From: Nocardia carnea
GTDB taxonomy: Bacteria > Actinomycetota > Actinomycetes > Mycobacteriales > Mycobacteriaceae
NCBI RefSeq assembly: GCF_029868855.1
Contig: NZ_JARWOV010000262.1
Coordinates: 1 to 43,907 of the forward strand
DNA length: 43,907 bases
Direction: 5' to 3'
Shown in pieces: positions 6,912-15,126 of this stretch; within the stretch, counting starts at the first letter, position 1; the number at the start of each line of letters is the position of its first letter. Made by a program: the position numbers and the translations under genes. A model generated the notes under the pieces. That model saw only the letters and a list, made by a program, of their open reading frames with translations. It did not search any database and had not been told where the DNA came from.

Positions 6912-7631
6912 TTGAGGGTTACCGTTGTTGTGCCGACCTACAACGAGCGGGACAATCTGCCGGTTGCGGTGGAACGGCTGACTGCGCTGCCCGTGCCCGA
7001 TCTGCACGTACTGGTAGTCGACGACAACTCCCCGGACGGTACCGGTGAGGTGGCCGACAAACTGGCCGCGGATCTGCCGAACGTGGTTTCGGTACTGCAC
7101 CGCACCGAGAAGGACGGCCTCGGGCGCGCCTATATAGCGGGAATCACCCAGGCACTCGACGAGGGCGCCGATGTGGTGATCCAGATGGACGCGGATCTGT
7201 CCCATCCCGCCGAGGTGATCCCGGCCATGCTGGAAGAACTGCGCCGGCCCGGTATCGGGGTGGTGCTGGGTTCGCGCTACGTTCCCGGCGGCTCGACCGC
7301 CGCGGAGTGGAAGTGGTACCGCAAGGCGCTCTCGGCATGGGCGAACTTCTATGTCAACGCCATCCTGCGACTCGGTATCAAGGACGCCACCGCCGGTTTC
7401 AAGGCCTGGCAGGCCGATACGCTGCGGGCGATCGAAATCGAGTCCATCCGCAGCAACGGCTATTCGTTCCAGGTGGAGATGAACTACCGGACCAAGAAAC
7501 AGGGCATCGACATTGCCGAAGTGCCGATCCGCTTCGAGGAGCGGACGTTGGGCGCCTCCAAGATGAGCCTGGCAGTACAGCTGGAATCGGCGCTCATGCC
7601 GTGGAAGCTGCTGTTGGGCCGGTCGCTCTAA
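6912..7631 (+). CDS. ppm1: polyprenol monophosphomannose synthase (GT2, Ppm1 catalytic domain)
   Basis: Transfers mannose from GDP-mannose to polyprenyl phosphate; the product feeds periplasmic mannosyltransferases for lipomannan, lipoarabinomannan and O-mannosylated proteins. The 239-residue product is a lone GT-A domain with VVVPTYNERDNL (5-16), VDDNSPDGTG (36-45), the metal/nucleotide DADLSHP (93-99), GSRYVPGG (about 121-128) and the acceptor-side GFKAW. No membrane helices and no fused Lnt (apolipoprotein N-acyltransferase) domain, unlike M. tuberculosis Ppm1. The start is a TTG with AGGAGG 7 bases upstream. Its TAA interlocks with the TAG of convergent plsC (four shared bases), with no room for a terminator. 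Confidence 0.92.
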   Translation: MRVTVVVPTYNERDNLPVAVERLTALPVPDLHVLVVDDNSPDGTGEVADKLAADLPNVVSVLHRTEKDGLGRAYIAGITQALDEGADVVIQMDADLSHPAEVIPAMLEELRRPGIGVVLGSRYVPGGSTAAEWKWYRKALSAWANFYVNAILRLGIKDATAGFKAWQADTLRAIEIESIRSNGYSFQVEMNYRTKKQGIDIAEVPIRFEERTLGASKMSLAVQLESALMPWKLLLGRSL

Positions 7632-9082
7632 CCGGCTGCAGAAGGCCAGTCGCGGAGGGTATCGAGATAGCGCTGCCGGACCGCCGCGACCTCGCGACCC
7701 AGGTCCGCAGGATCCCAGCCGGTGCTGTCGACCGGCGGCAGAATCGCGATATCGACCGTGCCCGGGCGAGCGATCATGGAATCGCGTCGGCCGATATCGG
7801 CGGCATTGCGGATCACCACCGGGATCACCGGTACGCCTGCCTGCGCGGCTATATGGAACGCACCCTTCTTGAACCGGCCTGGTTGCGGGGTGTAGGAGCG
7901 GGTGCCTTCCGGGGCGATCGCTATCGACAGGCCGTCGCGGAGCGTGTGCACCACCGGCGCCAGCGAGGCCTTGGCACGGTCGGTATTCGAGCGGTCGATG
8001 AACGTCACCCCCACGAACCGCATGAGCGGACCGAAAACCGGATGCCGGATGAGTTCTTTCTTCCCGACGCCCGTCACGCCCGCACCCAGCACTGCCGGAA
8101 CGATGAGGACATCGAACTGGCTCTGATGGTTGAACAGGAACACCGCCGGCCGCGGCTGCCGGGCGTATTCGGCGCCGGTGACCCGCAGTCTGATCCCACA
8201 CAGCCGTAACGGCCAGCCTGCGCCGTAGCGCATCAGTGCGTCGGCCATGGTGCGGCGGTCGCGGGTATGTGCCTTGCTCAGCACCCCGAACAGTGCGCCG
8301 CCGAGCAGCGCCGCGAAGCCGAGGACGGTGCGCAGCCGGTCCGCAACGGTGGGGGAGGTCCGGGCGGCGACGACCGGCCGGGTCCAGCCGTGGTCGGCCG
8401 CCGCGGCGGCGAGGGTGGAATCCGGCGCTATCGGGACCGGTGTCCCCACACTCGACAGCAGTGGGAGATCGGTGGCGCTACCGGTATAGGCGTAGGAACG
8501 CCGGAGGTCGATGTCGTGGCCGGCGGCGAAATCGGCCACCATCGCGGCCTTGTCCGGGCCGTAGGGCAGGGCACCGTCGAGCCCGCCGGTGAAACGGCCC
8601 GCCGCCACGGTAGGCCGGGCGCCGAGCACATGGCCGACCTCGAGTGCCGTGGCCAGGGGATACAGCTGGTACTCGGTGACCGTGCCGGTCAGCGCCACGG
8701 TGTGCCCGGCCGCGAGATGTTCCCGCACGAGTCGCCAGGCCTCCGGGTACACCCGGTCGTACCAGCCGCGTTCGAACACCCGCTCACTCTGTGCATCCAG
8801 TTCGCCGGGGGTCTTCCCGGCGGCGTGTCCGGCGAGACGTTCGAGCAGATCTGGCCCGGAACTGTCGCCGCTGTGACGCAACTGTTCGAACAGCAGACCG
8901 GCCGTCGCGGAATCGGGGTCGCGGAACCGGCGGATCGTCGCTGTGCGCAGATCCGCGACCGCCGACAGATCGAAAAACGCGCCGATATCCGGGCCTTGCG
9001 GACCCGAACGGATCGCCGCGACCATCGCATCCAGCCCCCCGGATCCGCCCGTCTCCGTGGCGGCGGCCCCGCTGATACTCAT
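7628..9082 (-). CDS. plsC: bifunctional-type PlsC: HAD-like domain plus 1-acylglycerol-3-phosphate acyltransferase
   Basis: The second acylation step of phosphatidic acid synthesis at the membrane. The 484-residue product has an N-terminal HAD-like region (about 30-230) and a C-terminal PlsC domain (about 275-470) with NHQSQFD (His319, Asp324), KKELIRHPVFG, VTFIDRS and PEGTRS (391-396), all acyltransferase motifs intact. The HAD part looks inactive: motif I reads FFDLSAV (nucleophile Asp38 kept, second Asp replaced by Ser40), and motif IV reads TGSATDLP where SerB-like phosphatases have a first acidic residue. The ATG overlaps the plsB stop by four bases (ATGA), so the two are cotranslated. 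The same pair exists in M. tuberculosis (Rv2483c with Rv2482c). Confidence 0.88.
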   Translation of the reverse strand: MSISGAAATETGGSGGLDAMVAAIRSGPQGPDIGAFFDLSAVADLRTATIRRFRDPDSATAGLLFEQLRHSGDSSGPDLLERLAGHAAGKTPGELDAQSERVFERGWYDRVYPEAWRLVREHLAAGHTVALTGTVTEYQLYPLATALEVGHVLGARPTVAAGRFTGGLDGALPYGPDKAAMVADFAAGHDIDLRRSYAYTGSATDLPLLSSVGTPVPIAPDSTLAAAAADHGWTRPVVAARTSPTVADRLRTVLGFAALLGGALFGVLSKAHTRDRRTMADALMRYGAGWPLRLCGIRLRVTGAEYARQPRPAVFLFNHQSQFDVLIVPAVLGAGVTGVGKKELIRHPVFGPLMRFVGVTFIDRSNTDRAKASLAPVVHTLRDGLSIAIAPEGTRSYTPQPGRFKKGAFHIAAQAGVPVIPVVIRNAADIGRRDSMIARPGTVDIAILPPVDSTGWDPADLGREVAAVRQRYLDTLRDWPSAAG

Positions 9083-11571
9083 CGGGTCCGCCCCTCGGTG
9101 CGGTTGGACGGGTCGAGCGCGGCGGCCTGCGATATACGAATGCCGATTGTGCGCAGCCGGGCGGCGAAATCGCTCCGGGCCGCCACCAGTGCGGTCACGG
9201 ATTTCTCCGAATCCGGATCGGCGGCCTCGACGAGTCCGTAATTCGTGGCCAATTTCAGTGCACTCCCGAAAAGTTCGGTGGATACCGATTCCGTGCTGTG
9301 CAGGCGTTTCTGCAGCAGCATCTGTTTACCGACCGATACGCATTCGGCGATGAACTCCTTGCGGTCGATTTCCACCGTCGGTTCCCGATCGGCCAGCCGC
9401 TCGGCCACAACCAATTGCGCGTCGAAAAAGGAACGCAGTACCCGGTGGGCCATCATGAAACCGCTACCGGTGAGCGCCGCCAGGATCTCACTGCCGAGCG
9501 TATTGCGGGGGCGCGTCCGCCAGGCCGGGTCCACCAGTAGCATTTCCGCGGTGATCCGCTCGGCGAATTCGGCACGGTCGGGGAAGAAGAATTCGAACTT
9601 CAGCAGATCCCGCAGCCGATACGCCTCCGCCCAGCCGAAACCCAGGGCATCGGCGTCCGGCCCGACGGCGCCGGCCACCGGCTCGTCGGGGGCCGCCTCG
9701 ACCGCGGCCAGGATCGCCAGTTCCAGGATTGCCCGGTCGACGAACCAATGGACCGCGCTGTTGCGGTAAAATGCGGCCTCGAGATGAGCGCCGGGTTCGA
9801 TCGCATACACCGGTTCCACTCCGCCCCGATAGATCGTGACCACCTTCGCCAGCGACAGCTGCTCCAGCACGACGACCAGACTCTGTTCGTCACGTAGCTT
9901 CGCGACCTCACCGCGTGGCAGGTCGCGTTTGCCGATGTAGTCCATGACCGGATTGAGGACTTCGCAGACCTCGGCCAGCGTGAGCGCGCGGTCGTGCACA
10001 CCGAGAAGCGCCAGGGTGACCAGCGCGTTGGCGGTGATCGGGGTGACCGCGTTGATCCCGACGGCCACATCGAAGGCGAGCCGCTGCACCGCGCGGCGTT
10101 CTCGTTCGCCGATATGTTCGCCGAGGGTGTCGAGTTCGGCCCTGCCCGGGCCCTCGCCGGTATCGGTACGGTGCAGCGGGATCGTGATCGGCGGTTCGGT
10201 GAGCGGATCGCCGTGCGTGGCCAGCCGGTCGCGTGCCGAGATCGGGTCGCCGAAGCGGACGTACACATGACCCGCCGAATGCTGCTGGTTGCGCACATAG
10301 CGGGCGAGCCAGGCAATGCCTTCGGGCTTCTTCCGGCCGCCCACCTGTTCGTCGGCGATGGCGCCGAGTTCGTTGAGCCGCTCGTAGGTGATCGATACCG
10401 GCACCAGCAGTGCGTCGGCGACCCGGTCGCGACGTACGGCCGCGGCCAGATAGTTCAGCAGACCGTAACGGGGCGGACGGAGCTTTCCGGTGCGGGTGCG
10501 CCCGCCCTCGAAGTACCACTCCAGGTTGAAGCGGCGGGCGAGCAGATATCCGAAGTATTCCTCGACAACCGCCTGGTAGACGGTATCGCCGGCGAAACTG
10601 CGGCGGATGAATATGGTGCCGGTGCGCCGCGCGATCGGGCCCATCGGCCAGAACCGCAGATTCGCCCCGCCGACGACGTGATTGGGCGGGAAATCGTTGC
10701 GCGCCAGTACATCGCCGAGAACGAAGGCATCCACGTACGACCGGTGTGACGGCAGGAATACCAGCGGATACCGCCGGTTGAGATCGCGCAGCGCGGCGAG
10801 GCCGGACTCGTCGCAGTCCACCTTCCAGGTGGACGCGTGCACCGGCCGCATGGCCTGGGTGAACAGGTCCGAAACGGTGCGGCTCTGCGCGGCGACCAGT
10901 TCGTTGAGGGCTTTCTCGGCACGCCGCGCCACCTCCTGTGGGTCGGTGCCGGTCTCGTCGGCGATACGTTCCAGCCGCCGTAGGAAGTCCGGGGAGTCCA
11001 TGATCTCCTCGGCCACCAGCCGCGGCACCTTGTAGCGGTCGCCGATGACGGTGCGTTCCGCCCGTTCCAGCGCGACCACCGCGGCCCGGACCACGGCGCG
11101 CGCGAAAGGTTCGGCGCTACCGATGTGGTGTAGCGCTGCCGCTTCCGGATGGTTCGCGCGCAATCGGTTGAGCCGGGCGGGGGCGCCGGTGAGCACCAGA
11201 TGCCGGTCCGGGGCCCGGCCGACCAGCCGTCGTTGCGCAAGGCGGTTGGGCCGGCGTGGGTTGGTGAGCAGGGCGAGATCGCCGAAGGTCACCCGGCGGA
11301 CGCCGTCGCGTTCGGGCGGTAGCCACAGCACCCGCACGGGCACCACCAGTGGATCGTCGGTACGGCCGGTGAGCCGGTCGGCCACCGCGGCGGCATCGAG
11401 ATCGAGCTGGGTGACGGGCGCTTCTACGCCGAGTTCGGCGGTCAGGCCGCCCTCGGCGATCCACCGGCCGACCAGTTCACGTTCGGTGCCGGAGGACGAA
11501 TCCACCAGCGCTACCACCGATTCCGGCGGATCGTCGGCCGGCGACGGTGCGCCGCTGAGGTTCTCGATCAT
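9079..11571 (-). CDS. plsB: glycerol-3-phosphate acyltransferase, PlsB2 type
   Basis: First acylation of glycerol-3-phosphate for phospholipid and triacylglycerol synthesis. From the ATG at 11571 the product has 830 residues, a typical size for actinobacterial PlsB2. The acyltransferase core holds PSHRSYVD (His276, Asp281), GANLRFWPMGPIARRTGTIFIRRSF, YFEGGRTRTGKL (about 353-364) and VPVSITYERL. A long N-terminal domain and a C-terminal helical region flank it. AGAGGA lies about 10 bases before this ATG; a GTG at 11664 would add 31 unlikely residues and has no ribosome site. First gene of a plsB-plsC pair. An IdeR-like box lies about 470 bases upstream, perhaps too far to be its operator. Confidence 0.93.
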   Translation of the reverse strand: MIENLSGAPSPADDPPESVVALVDSSSGTERELVGRWIAEGGLTAELGVEAPVTQLDLDAAAVADRLTGRTDDPLVVPVRVLWLPPERDGVRRVTFGDLALLTNPRRPNRLAQRRLVGRAPDRHLVLTGAPARLNRLRANHPEAAALHHIGSAEPFARAVVRAAVVALERAERTVIGDRYKVPRLVAEEIMDSPDFLRRLERIADETGTDPQEVARRAEKALNELVAAQSRTVSDLFTQAMRPVHASTWKVDCDESGLAALRDLNRRYPLVFLPSHRSYVDAFVLGDVLARNDFPPNHVVGGANLRFWPMGPIARRTGTIFIRRSFAGDTVYQAVVEEYFGYLLARRFNLEWYFEGGRTRTGKLRPPRYGLLNYLAAAVRRDRVADALLVPVSITYERLNELGAIADEQVGGRKKPEGIAWLARYVRNQQHSAGHVYVRFGDPISARDRLATHGDPLTEPPITIPLHRTDTGEGPGRAELDTLGEHIGERERRAVQRLAFDVAVGINAVTPITANALVTLALLGVHDRALTLAEVCEVLNPVMDYIGKRDLPRGEVAKLRDEQSLVVVLEQLSLAKVVTIYRGGVEPVYAIEPGAHLEAAFYRNSAVHWFVDRAILELAILAAVEAAPDEPVAGAVGPDADALGFGWAEAYRLRDLLKFEFFFPDRAEFAERITAEMLLVDPAWRTRPRNTLGSEILAALTGSGFMMAHRVLRSFFDAQLVVAERLADREPTVEIDRKEFIAECVSVGKQMLLQKRLHSTESVSTELFGSALKLATNYGLVEAADPDSEKSVTALVAARSDFAARLRTIGIRISQAAALDPSNRTEGRTR

Positions 11572-12186
11572 GGTGTGGGATCCTCTGCGTCCGATCGGTG
11601 GGCTCGCGGCTGCCGGGTGTCCGCGGTGGTCGGTGCGCGGCTCGTTCGCCGGGGAGCCGGTCACCGGCGGCAGTGGAATTCGAAATTACTCCATGCGACC
11701 ACTATGGACGGCTCGCGCGCCGTACGGGGCAGTTTGCCCGAGCTGTCACACGCTCGGCTCGCAACAGCGATTTCCCGCTGTGGCCATCGGGTGAGTGATC
11801 GTTCCGGAGGCCGGCCGGCTGGGCACAAGGTGTCCGCGCTCGTTCGAGATGGCAGCCGCGCGGTATCACGCAGCGATCGTTGTGGCCGGTCCGGCCCAAC
11901 TGCGGCCGGGTAACTCCCGGAGCGCCGCAACGGCGGGAATTCCACCGACACGCTGCGTGCCGGTGGTAGCGGGGAAGTTTGCGATATGCCTCATCTGGGG
12001 ACAGGGACTCGAAGTTGTGTGCGGCGCGTTCTGGTCCCTCAATAGGTTAGGCAACCCTATCTAGTTTGGGAAGGGGTGGGTCGGTTTCGGACGCGTGCGC
12101 GCGTATTCGCAGCGGGTACCGGCGGTCCGGGCCGGCGTCGCGCCGCGCGCCGGGTGTGTGGGGGCCATCCGGATTAGACTCGCCAC
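11572..12186. other. 615-base gap between divergent plsB and the SDR gene
   Basis: No credible gene. A frame on the plus strand (11795-12064) lacks an RBS and any recognisable family. Two control elements are visible: an IdeR/DtxR-like box (12042-12060) and a -10-like TAGACT (12175-12180) six bases before the SDR start. A TGTCACA at 11744-11750 matches the -35 of ECF41 promoters but has no CGTC at the right distance. Confidence 0.55.
12042..12060. promoter_or_regulatory. IdeR/DtxR-like iron box
   Basis: ATAGGTTAGGCAACCCTAT agrees at 15 of 19 positions with the consensus TTAGGTTAGGCTAACCTAA bound by IdeR/DtxR with Fe(II). The left half is nearly perfect. It lies 115 bases before the -10 of the SDR gene and 470 bases upstream of plsB, so the controlled transcript is unclear. 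Confidence 0.55.
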
Positions 12187-13065
12187 ATGAGTGGTTGGGG
12201 CGTCGGGGATATCCCCGATCAGCAGGGCCGGACCGTGATCGTGACCGGCGCTAACAGCGGTTTGGGCGCGGTCGCCGCCCGTGCCCTGGCCGGTGCCGGG
12301 GCGCAGGTGATCCTGGCCTGCCGGGACGTGGACAAGGGCCGGTCCGTCGCAGCCGAGATCGGGGAGCGCGCGCAGGTCCGGCGGCTGGACCTGGCCGATC
12401 TGTCCTCGATCCGCGAGTTCGCGGCGGGGGTCGACGCTGCGCACGTCCTGATCAACAATGCGGGGGTGATGGCGGTACCGCTGCGCCGCACCGCCGACGG
12501 GTTCGAAATGCAGATCGGCACCAATCATCTCGGGCATTTCGCGCTGACCGGCCTGCTGCTGGGCAAGATCGGCGAACGGGTCGTCACGGTCTCCAGTGGT
12601 GCCCACACCATCGGCGCCATCGATATCAACGACCTGAACTGGGAGCGCCGCCCCTACAAGCGCTGGTCCGCCTACGGTCAATCGAAACTGGCGAATCTGC
12701 TCTTCACCTTCGAGCTGCAGCGCCGGCTCAGTGCGGCCGGTTCGGCGAAACTGGCCGTCGCGGCCCATCCGGGTTACGCCGCCACCGGTCTGCAATCGCA
12801 TACCGAATCCCTCCTGGACAAGGTCATGGCCGTCGGGAACAGACTGGCCGCGCAGAGTGCCGAAATGGGTGCGCTACCGGAGCTTTTCGCCGCCACCGCG
12901 CCGGTTGAACCCGGTGGCTACTACGGGCCGACCGGACTGGGTGGAACGCGCGGATACCCGGGTCCCTCCGGCTGCTCTCAGCGGGCCAGGGACGAGCTCA
13001 CCGCCCGCTCGCTTTGGGACCTCTCCGAACGGCTGACCGGGGTGAAGTTCGACTTCACCGGCTGA
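12187..13065 (+). CDS. short-chain dehydrogenase/reductase (retinol dehydrogenase-like)
   Basis: Classical SDR of 292 residues. NAD(P) binding is shown by TGANSGLG (20-27), ACRD (44-47, suggesting NADP preference) and INNAG (89-93). The catalytic set is Ser137 in VSSGAH, Tyr163 and Lys167 in YGQSK, with a conserved Asn in GTNHLGHF. The C-terminal QRARDELTARSLWDLSERLTG is typical of actinobacterial members annotated as retinol dehydrogenase-like; the substrate is unknown. The ATG at 12187 is 6 bases after TAGACT, so the mRNA is probably leaderless. The next gene encodes an AhpD-like protein from its own ECF41-type promoter. Oxidoreductases are one of the three classes commonly linked to ECF41 sigma factors. 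Confidence 0.9.
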   Translation: MSGWGVGDIPDQQGRTVIVTGANSGLGAVAARALAGAGAQVILACRDVDKGRSVAAEIGERAQVRRLDLADLSSIREFAAGVDAAHVLINNAGVMAVPLRRTADGFEMQIGTNHLGHFALTGLLLGKIGERVVTVSSGAHTIGAIDINDLNWERRPYKRWSAYGQSKLANLLFTFELQRRLSAAGSAKLAVAAHPGYAATGLQSHTESLLDKVMAVGNRLAAQSAEMGALPELFAATAPVEPGGYYGPTGLGGTRGYPGPSGCSQRARDELTARSLWDLSERLTGVKFDFTG

Positions 13066-13111
13066 CGCTTCGCGCGGCCGGGCCGCCGGGAAAAGAATAT
13101 TCAACGCGGGA

Positions 13112-13138
13112 TGTCACACCTCGAGTACGCGCGTCGTC
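13112..13138 (+). promoter_or_regulatory. ECF41-type promoter of the AhpD-like gene
   Basis: TGTCACA (13112-13118) followed after 16 bases by CGTC (13135-13138; an overlapping CGTC starts 3 bases earlier) matches the published ECF41 signature, TGTCACA at -35 and CGTC at -10. Transcription would begin near 13145, about 30 bases before the ATG. The cognate sigma gene is at 15795-16724. Confidence 0.75.
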
Positions 13139-13173
13139 TACCTCATGAGACCGCAACTCGAAAGGAACTCGAT

Positions 13174-13641
13174 ATGGAACCCCGCATCGATCTCTTCGCC
13201 AACAAAGTCACCGCGAGCTACAGCAAGCGCCTGATCACCGCCGCAAAGGTGGTGGACGATTCCGGTCTGCCCAAGGCCGTCCACGAGCTGGTGAAGATCC
13301 GGGTCAGCCAGCTCAACGGCTGCTCATTCTGTGTGGATATGCACACCAAGGACGCCGCCCACGCCGGTGAATCCCCGGTCCGGATCAATCTGGTCGCCGC
13401 CTGGCGGGAAGCGACGGTTTTCACCGAGCCCGAGCGGGCCGCCCTCGAACTCGCCGAGGCGGCCACCAGGCTGGCCGACGGGGGCGGGATCGGCGAGGAC
13501 ACCTGGCAGCGGGTGCGCAAACACTACGACGACGAGCAGATCGGTGGGCTGATCGCCGCCATCGCGACGATCAACGCCTGGAACCGCATGAACGCCATCG
13601 CCCACACTCCGGCCGGTAATTACGAGCCCGGGCAGTTCTGA
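13174..13641 (+). CDS. carboxymuconolactone decarboxylase / AhpD-like protein
   Basis: A 155-residue all-helical CMD-family protein with the AhpD-type redox centre: HELVKIRVSQLNGCSFCVDMH gives Glu38, Cys50-x-x-Cys53 and His57. These proteins act as peroxidase partners or thiol-disulfide enzymes; the substrate cannot be read from sequence. The ATG at 13174 is preceded by AAAGGA (spacing 7); an in-frame upstream start at 13111 lies within the promoter and is rejected. Control by an ECF41 sigma factor is indicated by the promoter at 13112-13138, the usual arrangement for CMD genes associated with this sigma group. Confidence 0.9.
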   Translation: MEPRIDLFANKVTASYSKRLITAAKVVDDSGLPKAVHELVKIRVSQLNGCSFCVDMHTKDAAHAGESPVRINLVAAWREATVFTEPERAALELAEAATRLADGGGIGEDTWQRVRKHYDDEQIGGLIAAIATINAWNRMNAIAHTPAGNYEPGQF

Positions 13642-13739
13642 GTCACACCGGGGCGGAATTGTGTCGAGTGTCACTTTCGTTCACCCGATTCTGCCCCGGG
13701 CAGACCTCCGCGGTTCACCGCCTGGTAGCCTGGCAAATC

Positions 13740-13811
13740 GTGCAGCGCGTGTATTTCTGGTTTAGCAAGCCGGCCCGGGGCGGGTCGGTCTGCGGCAACC
13801 ACGCGCGCTGA
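13740..13811 (+). CDS. 23-residue leader peptide of the DAHP synthase attenuator
   Basis: A GTG-initiated frame encodes MQRVYFWFSKPARGGSVCGN plus three residues and ends at TGA 13809-13811. Codons 5-8 are TAT-TTC-TGG-TTT: Tyr, Phe, Trp, Phe, exactly the end products of the pathway begun by the next gene. The -10-like TAGCCT (13726-13731) ends 8 bases before the GTG, so the message appears leaderless and translation begins at its 5' end. Stalling at these codons when charged aromatic tRNAs are scarce would set the fold of the RNA downstream (next entry). Leader peptides of this kind are known for aromatic amino acid genes, including a Phe-Tyr-Phe leader on Corynebacterium aroF. Too short for ordinary gene finders; the codon content makes it convincing. 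Confidence 0.85.
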   Translation: MQRVYFWFSKPARGGSVCGNHAR

Positions 13812-13860
13812 CCAGTACACCCCGAGCCGGATGACGACCGGCTCGACGGGGATTTCTTTT
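13749..13860 (+). promoter_or_regulatory. transcription attenuator (competing antiterminator and terminator)
   Basis: Three pairings can be drawn. (1) Control-codon segment with pre-terminator segment: GTGTA (13749-13753) with TACAC (13816-13820) and CTGGT (13757-13761) with ACCAG (13811-13815). (2) Antiterminator: CCGGCCCGGGG (13770-13780) with CCCCGAGCCGG (13820-13830), 10 of 11 paired. (3) Terminator: GAGCCGG (13824-13830) with CCGGCTC (13838-13844), extendable by CCCC/GGGG, followed by ATTTCTTTT (13852-13860). Pairing 2 consumes the 5' arm of pairing 3, so they exclude each other. Confidence 0.8.
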
Positions 13861-13897
13861 CCGTGGGTCGGCCTGAACGAGAAGGACACCACCCACG

Positions 13898-14989
13898 ATG
13901 ACCATCGCAGTCGATATCGATGCCGACCATTGCGATCTGGACGATCAGCGAACCCTGAGCGTGAGCCCGCTGCGTTCCCCCGCGGAGGTACGCCGGGTCC
14001 ACGCCATTACCGATGAACACGCGGCCACGGTGCGCGCCGGCCGCCGCGGCACCGTCGATGTACTCGACGGCGCCGACGACCGCCTCATGGTGATCGTCGG
14101 ACCGTGCTCGGTGCACGACCCCGCGGCCGCCCTGGACTACGCCCGCCGGCTGGCCGCCGTGCAGGAGACCCTGTCCGACCGGTTGCACCTGGTCATGCGC
14201 GTGTACTTCGAGAAGCCGCGCACGACCCTGGGCTGGAAGGGTCTGATCAACGATCCCCATCTCAACGGCAGCTTCGACGTCAACACCGGACTGGGTATCG
14301 GCCGCCAGTTACTTCTCGATATCACCGCCGTGGGCCTGCCGGTGGCCTGTGAATTCCTCGACCCCATCACCCCGCAGTACATCTCCGATCTGGTGTCCTA
14401 CGGCGCCATCGGCGCCCGCACCGCGGCCAGCCAGGTACACCGGCAGCTCAGCAGCGCGCTGTCCATGCCGGTCGGTATCAAGAACGGCACCGACGGTGAC
14501 GTGCAGGTCGCGGTGGACGGGGTCCGGGCGGCCGCGGCCAGCCACGTCTTCCCCGGCACCGATCTCGACGGCCGGTCCGCGCTCATCCAGACCGCGGGGA
14601 ACGAGGACTGCCACGTGATCCTGCGCGGCGGCTCCAACGGCACCAACTACGACGCCACCTCGGTCGCCGATGCGTGCGCGCGGCTGGAGAAGTCCAAGCT
14701 GCCGCAGCGGATCGTGGTCGATGCCAGCCACGGCAACAGCAACAAGGACCACAAACGCCAGCCGATCGTGGTCGCCGATATCGCCGAGCGGATCGCCGCG
14801 GGCGAGCGGAGCGTGGTCGGTGTGATGCTGGAGAGCTTCCTCGTCGCCGGCCGCCAGGACCTCACGCTCGGCCGGGCCGACGATCTCACCTACGGTCAGT
14901 CGATCACCGACGCCTGCATGGACTGGGACACCACCGCCGCCCAGCTGGACCGGCTGGCCGAGGCAGTTCGCCTGCGCCGGGAGCTCTGA
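13898..14989 (+). CDS. aroG: 3-deoxy-7-phosphoheptulonate (DAHP) synthase, class I (AroG/F/H type)
   Basis: Condenses phosphoenolpyruvate and erythrose-4-phosphate, the entry step of the shikimate pathway. The 363-residue product has class I signatures: VIVGPCSVHD, MRVYFEKPRTTLGWKGLINDP, IGARTAASQVHR, PVGIKNGTDG, HVILRGG and DASHGNSNKDH, which together hold the PEP, E4P and metal ligands. The N-terminal extension (about 1-45) is the part that carries feedback regulation in this class. Mycobacteria rely on a class II enzyme; this type Ialpha enzyme is the E. coli-like form. GAGAAGGA lies about 10 bases before the ATG. Expression is probably set by the Tyr-Phe-Trp-Phe leader attenuator immediately upstream. 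Confidence 0.95.
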   Translation: MTIAVDIDADHCDLDDQRTLSVSPLRSPAEVRRVHAITDEHAATVRAGRRGTVDVLDGADDRLMVIVGPCSVHDPAAALDYARRLAAVQETLSDRLHLVMRVYFEKPRTTLGWKGLINDPHLNGSFDVNTGLGIGRQLLLDITAVGLPVACEFLDPITPQYISDLVSYGAIGARTAASQVHRQLSSALSMPVGIKNGTDGDVQVAVDGVRAAAASHVFPGTDLDGRSALIQTAGNEDCHVILRGGSNGTNYDATSVADACARLEKSKLPQRIVVDASHGNSNKDHKRQPIVVADIAERIAAGERSVVGVMLESFLVAGRQDLTLGRADDLTYGQSITDACMDWDTTAAQLDRLAEAVRLRREL

Positions 14990-15126
14990 GCAGCCGGTAA
15001 TCTGCCCCCGCGGTGCCGCGTGCGGGACAGGGGTCCGGGGCGCGACGCTTCGTTTGTGGTCCATGTGCGGTGGGCCGGTAGCTCGTCCGCGGGCACGGTC
15101 CGCCGTTTGTGGCCGGCGGGCCCGGT

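Noticed and set aside
11744..11750. A second TGTCACA that might be an ECF41 promoter
   Set aside because: No CGTC at the required distance and no gene starts downstream.
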